Shown here: one piece after another, positions 18,597 through 26,992 of the stretch | Layout: every line of letters starts with the position of its first letter | Position numbering within the stretch: the first letter of the stretch is position 1 | Origin: Paenibacillus sp. FSL R7-0204 | GTDB taxonomy: Bacteria; Bacillota; Bacilli; Paenibacillales; Paenibacillaceae | Length of the DNA stretch: 64,000 nt | Assembly: GCF_038002225.1 (NCBI RefSeq) | Contig: NZ_JBBOCA010000001.1 | Coordinates: 7,316,001 to 7,380,000 of the forward strand | Reading direction: 5' to 3' | Made by a program: the position numbers and the translations under genes | The notes under the pieces: model-generated | The model's database searches: none | What the model was told of the DNA's origin: nothing | The model's input: only the letters and a program-made list of their open reading frames with translations

Positions 18597-18977
18597 TTAT
18601 TTCTTGCGTGCTACCGCTTCGATCTCGACCAGCGCGTCCTTCGGCAGACGGGCTACCTCAACGGCACTGCGGGCCGGGTAAGGCTCGGTGAAGAAGGTGC
18701 TGTACACCTCGTTAACCGCCGCGAAATCATTCATATCCTTCAGATACACGGTTGTCTTCACCACTTGATCCATTGATGCTCCGGCCTCTTCCAGGATGGC
18801 CTTCACATTGTTAAGCGACTGGCGTGCCTGCTCCTGCACACTGCCCGGCAGTTCCGCCGTCTGCGGGTCCATTCCGAGCTGGCCTGAAGTGTAGACCCAG
18901 TTGCCGGCAACAATCGCCTGGCTGTAAGGACCGATCGCTCCTGGAGCTTTGTTTGTAGCTACTTGTTTTTTGGTCAT
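18597..18977 (-). CDS. RidA family reactive enamine/imine deaminase
   Basis: RidA proteins hydrolyse reactive 2-aminoacrylate and related enamines. The start follows GCAGGAGGCG; an upstream in-frame ATG lies at the ribosome site itself. The 126 residues contain APGAIGPYSQAI, TSGQLGMDP, the active-site arginine in PARSAVEVARLP and the C-terminal VEIEAVA. Length and motifs are typical (YabJ type). Monocistronic and convergent with the previous gene. Confidence 0.95.
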   Translation of the reverse strand: MTKKQVATNKAPGAIGPYSQAIVAGNWVYTSGQLGMDPQTAELPGSVQEQARQSLNNVKAILEEAGASMDQVVKTTVYLKDMNDFAAVNEVYSTFFTEPYPARSAVEVARLPKDALVEIEAVARKK

Positions 18978-19087
18978 AGTGAACGCCTCCTGCATGCTGT
19001 ACGCGGCCTGTAGACCGCTATGTACATTCTAAATCGTATGCTTATTGTAAGTCCTGGGGTCTGCAGTTTGCAAACCCTGCTGCCCAG

Positions 19088-19750
19088 CTAATGCTTGCCG
19101 ATCACATGAATGACTTCATTCGTGTAGATATGCACGCCGCCTGTATCGGCCAGAGCAATATTCATCATCGCCCGCGCAACCGTGGCTGCTGGAATGGCCC
19201 GGAACTTCGCAGCCTTGCCTACCATGGCGAAATCCAGCGCCTTCATCAGCACAGCCGCTGCGCGTTCACCCAGCCTGAATTCTGCCCGGTCGCCCAGCAG
19301 CAGCGAAGGCCGGAACAGATGCAGGCCGTGGAATCCGGCAGCAATCAGACCCTCCTCCGTCCGCCCCTTTATCCGGCTATAGAAGGTGCGCGATTTGGCA
19401 CTGGCTCCCATAGAGGACACAGCCAGGAACTGCTTCACGTTATGCTCTTTGGCCAGGGTCGCAGCGGCAAGCGGGTACTCCAGATCTACCCGTTCGAACT
19501 GCTCCTGCGAGCCCGCCTGCTTAATCGTCGTTCCCAGGCAGCAGAATACTGCATATACACCGGCGAATTGCTCGCTGTATTGCTCAAGCCGGTCCCAATC
19601 CACTTGAATCTGTCTCAGCTTGGGATGCTCAAGCGCAAGCGGACGGCGGACCAGTACACGGACCTCGTCCCAATTCCCGCCCAGCAGGTCCCGGGTCAGC
19701 GCACTGCCGACCAGACCTGTAGCACCCAGTACCAGTGCAATTCTTGTCAC
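19088..19750 (-). CDS. NAD(P)-binding atypical SDR oxidoreductase
   Basis: A Rossmann nucleotide site, ALVLGATGLVGSAL, lies at the very N-terminus when the GTG start 9 bases after GGGGG is used. An ATG 11 codons upstream overlaps the preceding stop and is also possible. Later motifs are FCCLGTTIKQAGS, FLAVSSMGAS and YSRIKGRTEE, which resemble the HTATIP2/YwnB-type atypical short-chain dehydrogenases. The substrate is unknown. It is translated directly behind the MFS gene, so the two are probably in one operon. Confidence 0.82.
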   Translation of the reverse strand: MTRIALVLGATGLVGSALTRDLLGGNWDEVRVLVRRPLALEHPKLRQIQVDWDRLEQYSEQFAGVYAVFCCLGTTIKQAGSQEQFERVDLEYPLAAATLAKEHNVKQFLAVSSMGASAKSRTFYSRIKGRTEEGLIAAGFHGLHLFRPSLLLGDRAEFRLGERAAAVLMKALDFAMVGKAAKFRAIPAATVARAMMNIALADTGGVHIYTNEVIHVIGKH

Positions 19751-19775
19751 CGAAATAGCCCCCTTATATTCCTCC

Positions 19776-21050
19776 TTATTCATCCCGCAGAATACGGCGG
19801 CCCAGCAGCAGTGCCAGCAGAATCATCAGCACGCCTACCACTAACTGCATGCCGTAGATCTGCATCCACTGGGGCCATTCCTTAATCCATTCATAGATAC
19901 GGCCGCCCAGCAGCGGACCGAAGAAGGCCGCCAGACCGGTAAGCGCCGCATACATCGCCATATACATCGGCCGTTCGCGCTTCGGTGTATCACCAATAAT
20001 GAAGTTGAAGGCGAGCTGGTTGAAGCCGCCCACGCCCACGCCGAACACAATATGGGCTGCGAATAATACAGGAAGCATCGGCAGCACGGACAAGAGCCCC
20101 CAAATCAGGGAAGAGACCGCGATAATCGGCAAGGTCCAGAGCAGCAGCTTCTTGTTACTGTGCCTGGCGTTCAGGTTGCCCCATACATAGAAGCTGGCCA
20201 TCATGAAGACCGTCTGCGCCACATTCAGCAGGGAGAGCTTCTCATAATTGATATTCAGCAGCTGCAGCATGACATAGGAATATAGCGGTACGGTCAGGTT
20301 CTGCAGCAACAGCCAAGCAGACAGGAACAGCGTGGATTTCATGAACAGTTTGTCCTGAAGCGGCTTCCTGAGCATCGGCAGGAAGGCCTTCTCTTCGGAT
20401 TTCTCAAACGGCACATCCGGGTAGAAGAAGAACACCACAATGTTCGAGATCGAGAAAATCCACACTACAATATACAGGATAAGGAATCCGTGTCCGCCCG
20501 GGTAACGGTCAAGAATAATACCGCCCCCGTACATCACCAGGCTTCCCAGCGCATTAAGGAACGTATTACGAATGCCGAAATACCGGCCCCGGACCCTTGC
20601 AGGCACCAGGTCACTGATGACGGAGTTCCAGAGCACACCACCTGCGGTGTTCGCAATGAAAGCAATGGTATACAGAACGATGAAGGCGGTAACCCAGTGC
20701 TCTTGTGGAAAAATAAACGGAACCAGGCCCGTAGATCCCCACAAGAGACGGTGTAAGCCAATAAAAGTCACGAGCGCCCACTTGCGGCTCGGCAGCTTCT
20801 GGATCAGGAAGGCCACACCGATCTGTGCGACGTTCACCAGCGTAGTAAGCGCCAGGACAAATCCGATCTGACTGGAGCTGGCACCCAGGTATAACAGGAA
20901 TCCTGTAAGAAATTGGCCTTGCAGCAGCACCTGGAATATGGTGGATGGTATCCCCTCAAAGGTAGCGATCTGCAGATTCTTGCGGTGTACGGAGGCCTTG
21001 CGCAAATCCTTGGAACGGTTCCGCAGCGGCCGGCTTCTCATGATGTTCAT
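19776..21050 (-). CDS. Major facilitator superfamily transporter
   Basis: The 424 residues form about 12 membrane helices. The loop between helices 2 and 3 reads QKLPSRKWALV, and the GVLWNSVISDLVPARVRGRYFGIRN region matches the MFS helix 4-5 segment. A charged central loop (YPDVPFEKSEEKAF) splits the halves. The N-terminal 25 residues are strongly basic. The substrate cannot be predicted. The oxidoreductase gene follows with overlapping context, and AAAGGAG precedes the start. Confidence 0.88.
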   Translation of the reverse strand: MNIMRSRPLRNRSKDLRKASVHRKNLQIATFEGIPSTIFQVLLQGQFLTGFLLYLGASSSQIGFVLALTTLVNVAQIGVAFLIQKLPSRKWALVTFIGLHRLLWGSTGLVPFIFPQEHWVTAFIVLYTIAFIANTAGGVLWNSVISDLVPARVRGRYFGIRNTFLNALGSLVMYGGGIILDRYPGGHGFLILYIVVWIFSISNIVVFFFYPDVPFEKSEEKAFLPMLRKPLQDKLFMKSTLFLSAWLLLQNLTVPLYSYVMLQLLNINYEKLSLLNVAQTVFMMASFYVWGNLNARHSNKKLLLWTLPIIAVSSLIWGLLSVLPMLPVLFAAHIVFGVGVGGFNQLAFNFIIGDTPKRERPMYMAMYAALTGLAAFFGPLLGGRIYEWIKEWPQWMQIYGMQLVVGVLMILLALLLGRRILRDE

Positions 21051-21151
21051 GGGGGAATGACTCTCCTTTGATGCGGCTTTTGCTTCATTCTACTCAGCAC
21101 CAGGTTCCTGTCAATACACCGAAATCACAAATAAAGTTGGAGCTGCGGGGA

Positions 21152-22567
21152 TTAGACGGACGCGCCTGAATGCAGAGGTAAATGTAAGGAGAATATACTG
21201 CCCTGGCCTTCCTGGCTATGCAGGGTAATGAATCCGCCCAGGAGCCTGGCCAGATCATTGCTGATAGACAGACCCAGTCCCGTACCGCCATACTTGCGGC
21301 TGACATTGATATCCGCCTGTTCAAAGGCCTCAAAGATCAGATCATGCTTCTCCGGGGGAATGCCGATTCCGGTATCCTGCACCTCAAAGGCAATCCACTT
21401 CTGCGAAGCAGCCCCCTCCTGACGTTCCACTACACGGATATTCATAGTGACCCCGCCAGTCATCGTGAATTTGAACGCATTCGAGAGCAGATTGCGCAGA
21501 ATCTGCTGCACCCGCTGGGGGTCCGTGTAGATTACGGCCGGCACCCCTTCGTCCAGAGAGACACTGAAGGTGAGCTGCTTCTGTCTGGCTAAGACGCCGA
21601 ACTGCTGAACGAGCAGATCAGGGACCTCGCTGGTATTTAAATCCTCTATAATAATATCCAGCTTCCCGGCCTCCACCTTGGACAGATCGAGAATATCATT
21701 GATGAGTGACAGAAGATCCTCCCCCGATCGGTGAATGATCCCGCCATATTCAGCAAGCTCCTCCGCACTCAGGGACTCATCGCCTTCTTCAATCATCTGG
21801 GACAGATTGATAATGCTGTTGAGCGGGGTTCTTAGTTCATGGGACATGTTCGCCAGGAACTCCGATTTGAACTGTGAGGCGAGCATGAGCTGCTTGGCTC
21901 TTTCCTCGAGCACAATTTTATTCTTATGCAGCTCCTCCGTCTGCTCGGACAACAGCTCATTCGCTCTTACGATCTGTCCGGTACGCATCAGGTCCAGATG
22001 GAAATCCCGGATGATCAGGGCGAACAGAGCACTGAGGACAAGGCCTGCGGGAAAGGTAACCGGCAGAATCTTCGTTATGTAATCATGTGTGGGAATGACC
22101 CCAAATACGGCAATATTCAGCACATTTACTACATTGACTACCAAGATGGTGCCAATCCCCTTATACATCACAGAGGAAGACGAACGCTTCATCCATAGGC
22201 TTAGAGCGGCACAGACAAAGCCCAGGATCGTCAGATTCAGCACGCCTACCAGCGCTGCCTCGTTCACTCCGAAGGTCAGGCGCGTAAGCCCGGTTGCGAT
22301 TCCGATGATAATCAGGACCACGGGCTGGGGGTAAGCCAGGGTTGAGATGATAAGCGGTACGTACCGCAGGTCAAATATGACATGCTCATTCAATCTGTAG
22401 CCGAAAAAGGTGCTGATCCACCCCGCGAAGACCGCGAGCAGCACCCAGCTTATTCTTTTTACAGTCTCGGATGCGTGGGTTACGGTGTACTTGTATATTA
22501 GATTCGCCAGATACGACAGCGTGATCAGTAAGGCTGTATTCACAAAAAAGATTTTGACATATTCCAT
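21152..22567 (-). CDS. Sensor histidine kinase with LytS-like 5TM sensor
   Basis: The N-terminal 190 residues carry about five to six helices with the WISTFFGYRLNEHVIFDLR and PQPVVLIIIGIATGLTRLTFG segments of the 5TM-LYT sensor. Unlike LytS, the kinase part is a classical HisKA domain, with the phosphorylated His in SHELRTPLNSIINLSQ, and an HATPase_c domain with the N box LLSNAFKFT and G boxes DTGIGIPPEK and GGTGLGLSI. No response regulator is adjacent, so it is an orphan kinase, possibly feeding a phosphorelay such as sporulation. AGGAGTGAAG precedes the start. Confidence 0.9.
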   Translation of the reverse strand: MEYVKIFFVNTALLITLSYLANLIYKYTVTHASETVKRISWVLLAVFAGWISTFFGYRLNEHVIFDLRYVPLIISTLAYPQPVVLIIIGIATGLTRLTFGVNEAALVGVLNLTILGFVCAALSLWMKRSSSSVMYKGIGTILVVNVVNVLNIAVFGVIPTHDYITKILPVTFPAGLVLSALFALIIRDFHLDLMRTGQIVRANELLSEQTEELHKNKIVLEERAKQLMLASQFKSEFLANMSHELRTPLNSIINLSQMIEEGDESLSAEELAEYGGIIHRSGEDLLSLINDILDLSKVEAGKLDIIIEDLNTSEVPDLLVQQFGVLARQKQLTFSVSLDEGVPAVIYTDPQRVQQILRNLLSNAFKFTMTGGVTMNIRVVERQEGAASQKWIAFEVQDTGIGIPPEKHDLIFEAFEQADINVSRKYGGTGLGLSISNDLARLLGGFITLHSQEGQGSIFSLHLPLHSGASV

Positions 22568-22705
22568 GGCTTCACTCCTGCAGCGAAAATAAGTTCACAA
22601 TAATATTTATAGTATCATACTGGAGGAATGAAAACATGAAGCATGAGGGCCATTGCATATGTATATGTATGAGAGTGAAGGCTGCCGCATGTCCGGAAGA
22701 CAGCA

Positions 22706-22739
22706 AAAGAGCGCAAATCAGATCTGATTTGCGCTCTTT
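22706..22739. terminator. Perfect 34-bp palindromic terminator
   Basis: AAAGAGCGCAAATCA pairs with TGATTTGCGCTCTTT around a GATC centre. It lies just after the csbD stop on the minus strand. Confidence 0.85.
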
Positions 22740-22765
22740 CATTGCCTTTTATCGTTAACTGCTGA

Positions 22766-22969
22766 TTAGCTGCGGTGGGAGGACTCCCATTTATGGTACT
22801 CCGCTTCGGCTTCATCCTTAGAATGGCCGTAACGCTCCTGCAGCTTGCCTACCAGCTTGTCTTTTTCACCGTCGATGATATCCAGATCGTCATCTGTCAG
22901 CTTGCCCCATTGCTTCTTGGCTTCACCTTTAATCTGTAACCATTTGCCCTTAATCACATTGTTATCCAC
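22766..22969 (-). CDS. CsbD-family general stress protein
   Basis: The 67-residue product has the CsbD pattern: NVIKGKWLQIKGEAKKQWGK, then DDDLDIIDGEKDKLVGKLQERYG. CsbD-like proteins are small, hydrophilic and abundant under general stress. AAGGAGATGAG precedes the start. A weak sigma-B-like promoter lies upstream. Confidence 0.93.
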   Translation of the reverse strand: MDNNVIKGKWLQIKGEAKKQWGKLTDDDLDIIDGEKDKLVGKLQERYGHSKDEAEAEYHKWESSHRS

Positions 22970-23035
22970 TACAAGCTCATCTCCTTAGTTGTCAAATTTA
23001 ATGTCTGGCGAAAGCTTATAATTACTTGTGATCTA

Positions 23036-23061
23036 TTACCCCTATGACTTTTCGCTGAATC
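23036..23061 (-). promoter_or_regulatory. Weak sigma-B-like promoter of csbD
   Basis: On the minus strand GATTCA and GGGTAA are 14 bases apart, loosely fitting the sigma-B pattern GTTTAA-N12-14-GGGTAT. It is listed because csbD genes are commonly sigma-B dependent. Confidence 0.25.
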
Positions 23062-23204
23062 GCCCTGGAGTTCAGGGGCTGCACCTACAACCGGGTGAAA
23101 CCATGCAGAATAACTCAACTTTTGTCACATAAAAGTCTTTATAAAAAGCTATTCAACTATCTTAAAATTTGATATACTTCAGAAGTAAATTTATTTATGA
23201 TTTA

Positions 23205-23220
23205 AGTGATTATTTTCACA
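23205..23220. promoter_or_regulatory. GTGA-N6-TCAC palindrome (Fnr/Crp or Rex-like), distal copy
   Basis: AGTGATTATTTTCACA differs at one end base from the Bacillus Fnr consensus TGTGA-N6-TCACA. It lies about 230 bases upstream of the pplA-like gene. Confidence 0.5.
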
Positions 23221-23344
23221 TGATAGTTCCATAGCTTGTGCTAAAATGCCATCGAAGAAGAAACGATATGATTAAATTTTTTCTTATTGTCTGCCGATAT
23301 ATGTCGTATGCCTGCTACAAAAAGGGACTTAAGACCGAGATGAG

Positions 23345-23381
23345 AGTGACATTTATCATTTATAAAGTGATTTTTATCACT
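23345..23381. promoter_or_regulatory. Two adjacent GTGA-N6-TCA(C/T) sites upstream of pplA
   Basis: AGTGATTTTTATCACT at 23366-23381 is a symmetric inverted repeat of GTGA half-sites. AGTGACATTTATCATT at 23345-23360 is a degraded copy. Centre-to-centre spacing is 21 bp, about two helical turns, as expected for tandem dimer binding. The proximal site centre is about 62 bases upstream of the predicted transcription start, a classic activator position. Confidence 0.5.
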
Positions 23382-23400
23382 TCCACCGCTATTAAAATGT

Positions 23401-23429
23401 TTTACATTTTAATATATATATTTTAAACT
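23401..23429 (+). promoter_or_regulatory. Predicted sigma-A promoter of the pplA-ndh2 operon
   Basis: TTTACA (five of six consensus bases) and TAAACT (four of six) are separated by 17 bases in a very AT-rich stretch directly before the ribosome site TTGGAGG. Confidence 0.45.
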
Positions 23430-23452
23430 ATTTTCTTGGAGGTCATATCAAA

Positions 23453-24358
23453 ATGAAAAAAGCTTCTGTAATCTTGTCGAGCGCACTGGTGCTGGGTACT
23501 TTACTCGCTGGTTGTGGCAACAGCAACAAAGCTGAGAATGCAGCTGCAACAACTGCACCTGTAGCAACTGCTACTGCCGCAGCTGAAGCAACTACTGCAC
23601 CTGCAGCCGAAACAGGCAAGTACCAGGACGGAACCTACTACGGTACAGTGGATGCCGATCCAGAAACTGGCTGGCAGACCTTTACACAACTGACTGTAGA
23701 AGGCGGCAAAATCACCAAAGCTGACTGGAATGCTTTCAACGTTAAAAAAGCGGGCGATTTGAAGAAAAAAGTATCTGAAGACGGCAACTACGGCCTGGTA
23801 AAAATCGGCGGAGCGAAGTCCGAATGGCATGAACAGGCTGCTCTTGCTGAAGCCTACCTGATTGAAAAACAAGATCCTGCTGCTCTCACTGTAAACGCTG
23901 AAGGCAAAACAGATGCAATCTCCGGTGTATCCGTACACGTTAGTGATTTCGTTGGCGCGGCTCAGGCTGCACTTGCTGCCGGCCCTGCACAAGCAGGCCC
24001 ATACAAAGATGGCGGATATACTGCTGAAGGCGAAATGGATGCTAAATCCGGCTGGAAGTCCACTGTAGCTCTGTCTGTTGCTAACGGCAACGTTGTAGCT
24101 GTTAATTTCAGCGGTGTGAATGCTGCAGGCGACGATAAGAAACAATATTCTGTAGACGGCAAATACGGCATGAAAGCCGGAGGCGCTGCTGCTGAATGGC
24201 ATGAAGAAATCGCCCTTGCCGAGAAATACTTCCTTGAGAACAAAGGCGTAGCTCCTACCCTGGATGCTGAAGGTAAAACAGACGCAATCTCCGGCGTATC
24301 TATCCACGTTGGTGAATATTTCACACTTGCACAAAAAGCACTCGAAGGCGCGAAATAA
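23453..24358 (+). CDS. Lipoprotein with two FMN-binding domains (PplA-like, extracellular electron transfer)
   Basis: The 301-residue product has a lipoprotein signal ending LLAGC (Cys21), an Ala/Thr-rich flexible linker (22-54) and two similar FMN-binding domains (about 55-175 and 182-300). Each ends in DAISGVS (154-160 and 277-283), fitting the ApbE flavinylation motif Dxx(S/T)G(A/V)(S/T), so Ser160 and Ser283 are the predicted covalent FMN sites. In Listeria the two-domain lipoprotein PplA is the surface electron-transfer protein of the EET pathway. The Ndh2-like gene follows 49 bases downstream. Redox-regulator-like palindromes precede it. The call as PplA equivalent is inferred from architecture and neighbours. 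Confidence 0.88.
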   Translation: MKKASVILSSALVLGTLLAGCGNSNKAENAAATTAPVATATAAAEATTAPAAETGKYQDGTYYGTVDADPETGWQTFTQLTVEGGKITKADWNAFNVKKAGDLKKKVSEDGNYGLVKIGGAKSEWHEQAALAEAYLIEKQDPAALTVNAEGKTDAISGVSVHVSDFVGAAQAALAAGPAQAGPYKDGGYTAEGEMDAKSGWKSTVALSVANGNVVAVNFSGVNAAGDDKKQYSVDGKYGMKAGGAAAEWHEEIALAEKYFLENKGVAPTLDAEGKTDAISGVSIHVGEYFTLAQKALEGAK

Positions 24359-24407
24359 TTATTCGTTACCCTTTTGCAGCTAATCAGATGAATGAGGTGA
24401 GTTTCTC

Positions 24408-26285
24408 TTGAAGAAAATAGTCATTTTGGGCGGCGGCTACGGCGGCGTACTCACGGCTAAGAAACTGGCAAAGAAATTTAAGAACGACAAAGATGTAGAA
24501 ATCAAACTGATCGACCGAAATCCATACCACACTCTTTTGACTGAGCTGCATGAGGTTTCTGCGAATCGCGCACCTGAGGATTCGATCAAAATTGACTTGA
24601 AGAAAATCTTTGCCGGACTGAAGGTAGATGTTGTTCTGGACGAAATCAGCAACATTGATTTCAAGAACAAGAAGCTGAAGTCCGACAAAGCCACTTATGC
24701 TTATGATTATCTGGTCATCGGCACAGGAAGCAAGCCAACCTTCTTCGGAATCCCCGGAGCAGAAGAGAATACCTTCTCCTTCTGGTCCTACGATGATGCA
24801 GTTGCCTTGAAGCGTCAGATCCGCGACATGTACACCAAAGCTGCGAAGGAAAAGAACCCGGCTACACGCCGCGCTATGCTGACCTTCGTAATCATCGGTG
24901 CCGGCTTTACCGGCGTTGAGCTTGTAGGTGAAATGGCCGAGCAGCGCGACGAGCTCTGCAGAGAATTCTTCATTGATCCTTCCGAAGTCAGACTGGTCGT
25001 GGCTGATATGGCTCCGAAGATTCTGCCTATCCTGCCGGATAAGCTGATTCAGAAAGCCGAAGCCCGTCTGCGCAAGCTGAAGGTAGAAATCGTTACCGGC
25101 GCCAAAATCACCGAAGTAGGCGCAGGCTCCGTTGCCCTCGGCGAGAAGAACATCGTGGATGCACAGACAATCGTCTGGACAGCCGGTGTTGAAGGCTCCG
25201 AAATCGTCGGCAACCTTGATGTTCAGCAGCAAGGCCGCAAGCGTATTGTTACCAATGAACACCTTGAAAGTGTTGACCATAAGAACGTATACGTTGTAGG
25301 GGATAACATCTTCTTCATCCCTGAAGGCGAAGAGCGTCCAGTTCCGCAAATGGTTGAGAATGCTGAACAAGCGGCTCCGGTTATCGCAGGCAATATCACT
25401 GCTGATATCAAGGGTACGCCTAAAAAAGCATACAAACCAGGCTTCCACGGCACCATGGTTTCGATCGGCAGCCGCTACGGTGTAGCGAACGTTGGTCTTC
25501 CCGGCAAGTTCTTCATGCTGACCGGCTTCATGGCTATGTTGTCCAAACATTTCATCAATATGTTCTATCTGTCCCAGGTTGTGGGCTTCAACAAGGTCTG
25601 GACATACATGATGCACGAGTTCTTCCATGTGGAGAACCGCAAGAGCTTCGTCGGCGGTTACTTCTCCAAGCGCTCGCCGAACTTCTGGCTCGTTCCGCTC
25701 CGTATGTTGCTCGGGGGAATGTGGTTATATGAAGGTATAGAGAAGATCCGCAAAATTTGGGTTGATCCAAATAAGATTTTCCTGATTCCTGCGGCTCCTT
25801 ATGCAGACGCCACATCAGCAGCAAGTCAGGCTGTGGATGCAGTCAAAACTACCGTAGATGCCCAGTCTGCCGCTTCCGCAGTATCCACTGCAAAAGAAGC
25901 TGTATCAGCTCTTCCGGTTCCAGGCTTCATCTATGATATCTCTAACTGGTTCATGGATCTCATGTTCTATAACCCGGACGGTTCTTACACCTTCCTCGCT
26001 AAATGGTTCCAAATCGGTATGGTTTGTGCCGAGATCGTCTTCGGTGTAATGCTGATCGTTGGTCTGTTCACAGCTATCTCTGCTCTGGCCACGATAGGTA
26101 TGGCGGTTATGATCTGGACCACCAAGATGGCAGCAACAGAAATGCTCTGGTATGTTGGGGCAGCTATTGCCTGCATCGGCGGTTCCGGCAGCGTGTTCGG
26201 CCTGGATTACTATGTTCTTCCTTGGCTCAAGAAGCAGTGGAAGAGGATTCCTCTCGTCCGGCGCTGGTATCTGTATACTGACTGA
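24408..26285 (+). CDS. Type II NADH dehydrogenase with membrane C-terminal extension (Ndh2-like)
   Basis: This is a single-subunit, non-pumping NADH:quinone oxidoreductase. A TTG start follows GAGGTGAG. Residues 1-400 hold the FAD site ILGGGYGGVLTAKKL and the NADH site VIIGAGFTGVELVGEMAE (about 160-178), plus VYVVGDN. Ordinary NDH-2 has about 400 residues; this one has 625. The extra 200 residues contain several membrane helices (GMVCAEIVFGVMLIVGLF, MLWYVGAAIACIGGSGSVFG) resembling DoxX-type domains, interrupted by an Ala/Ser/Val-rich insert (about 465-505). The Listeria EET dehydrogenase Ndh2 likewise has an extended membrane C-terminus. Probably feeds a dedicated quinone pool. Confidence 0.9.
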   Translation: MKKIVILGGGYGGVLTAKKLAKKFKNDKDVEIKLIDRNPYHTLLTELHEVSANRAPEDSIKIDLKKIFAGLKVDVVLDEISNIDFKNKKLKSDKATYAYDYLVIGTGSKPTFFGIPGAEENTFSFWSYDDAVALKRQIRDMYTKAAKEKNPATRRAMLTFVIIGAGFTGVELVGEMAEQRDELCREFFIDPSEVRLVVADMAPKILPILPDKLIQKAEARLRKLKVEIVTGAKITEVGAGSVALGEKNIVDAQTIVWTAGVEGSEIVGNLDVQQQGRKRIVTNEHLESVDHKNVYVVGDNIFFIPEGEERPVPQMVENAEQAAPVIAGNITADIKGTPKKAYKPGFHGTMVSIGSRYGVANVGLPGKFFMLTGFMAMLSKHFINMFYLSQVVGFNKVWTYMMHEFFHVENRKSFVGGYFSKRSPNFWLVPLRMLLGGMWLYEGIEKIRKIWVDPNKIFLIPAAPYADATSAASQAVDAVKTTVDAQSAASAVSTAKEAVSALPVPGFIYDISNWFMDLMFYNPDGSYTFLAKWFQIGMVCAEIVFGVMLIVGLFTAISALATIGMAVMIWTTKMAATEMLWYVGAAIACIGGSGSVFGLDYYVLPWLKKQWKRIPLVRRWYLYTD

Positions 26286-26379
26286 TGAACCGGGTAACCG
26301 GTGGTTAAGACCTACATTCATTTATAACAGCGGCGTATGCACAGGCTGCGCTGCTGCAAGCTGAATAGGATATTCTTAA

Positions 26380-26408
26380 GAGTAATGTGTCCCTAGGACA
26401 CATTACTC
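26380..26408 (+). terminator. Strong hairpin between ndh2-like and hepS-like genes
   Basis: GAGTAATGTGTCC pairs perfectly with GGACACATTACTC across a three-base loop. Only CTCCTTGTTT follows, so termination may be partial or the structure may protect or process the mRNA. Confidence 0.6.
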
Positions 26409-26524
26409 TCCTTGTTTAACGAGGTGAAAGTACATTTATATGTTCGTTTTCAATAAAATGGTTTTGTAGGGAAAATCAGGGATTGACTTCCTTCCAGCAA
26501 AACCGACATGAAGGAGAGAAGCTT

Positions 26525-26974
26525 GTGAACCAAAAAATCACCCAAGATACATTCCGGTTGCTTCAGGCTGAAATGTCTAAGATTGCCGGAATTCAATTGT
26601 CTCTCTCTCCGGCAGAATGTGAGCAAATGCTCTCGGTACTGGAACGCCATGATCTGGAGTATGACCGCAAAACCCATTTGCTAGGCATTTATACTATTCT
26701 TACCGTGGCAGCACAACGCCATATGGAATGTGTCCCAAATCATCCTGACCTTACCCGTAACATTTTGGATGGAGATTACCTGTACAGCTTCTACCTGCAG
26801 TTTGCAGTGAAATGCAAGGAGCTGGATCTGGTAGCCTATATGGCCCCTTCCATCAAAAAATTGCAGATCGAACGTTCAAATGGAGAGTTCACGGAACACA
26901 ATCCGGCCCGGGAGCTCAATGAATTCCTCATTCAGGAGCGCAGACAACGAAGCCGTACCAGCAAAGCCATTTGA
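26525..26974 (+). CDS. HepS-like small subunit of a polyprenyl diphosphate synthase
   Basis: A GTG start lies 7 bases after AAGGAGAG. The 149 residues are helical. The central stretch ILDGDYLYSFYLQFAVKC followed by APSIKKLQIER aligns by eye with the ILAGDY...YYSLL...IKEINEHKI core of Bacillus HepS (heptaprenyl diphosphate synthase component I), which is about 250 residues. This is therefore a short HepS relative without the C-terminal part. It lies 18 bases ahead of the catalytic polyprenyl synthase, the same pairing as hepS-hepT, and presumably controls chain length or activity. Confidence 0.7.
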   Translation: MNQKITQDTFRLLQAEMSKIAGIQLSLSPAECEQMLSVLERHDLEYDRKTHLLGIYTILTVAAQRHMECVPNHPDLTRNILDGDYLYSFYLQFAVKCKELDLVAYMAPSIKKLQIERSNGEFTEHNPARELNEFLIQERRQRSRTSKAI

Positions 26975-26992
26975 CAGGTGGGAACATGAACG

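Noticed and set aside
23501..25628. Long minus-strand frames opposite pplA-like and ndh2-like genes
   Set aside because: Antisense to genes with lipobox, FMN motifs and Rossmann motifs; Cys/Phe-rich shadows.
26440..26469. Nine-codon leader frame after GAGGTG before the HepS-like gene
   Set aside because: Spacing of 13 bases and no sign of attenuation; cannot be told from chance.
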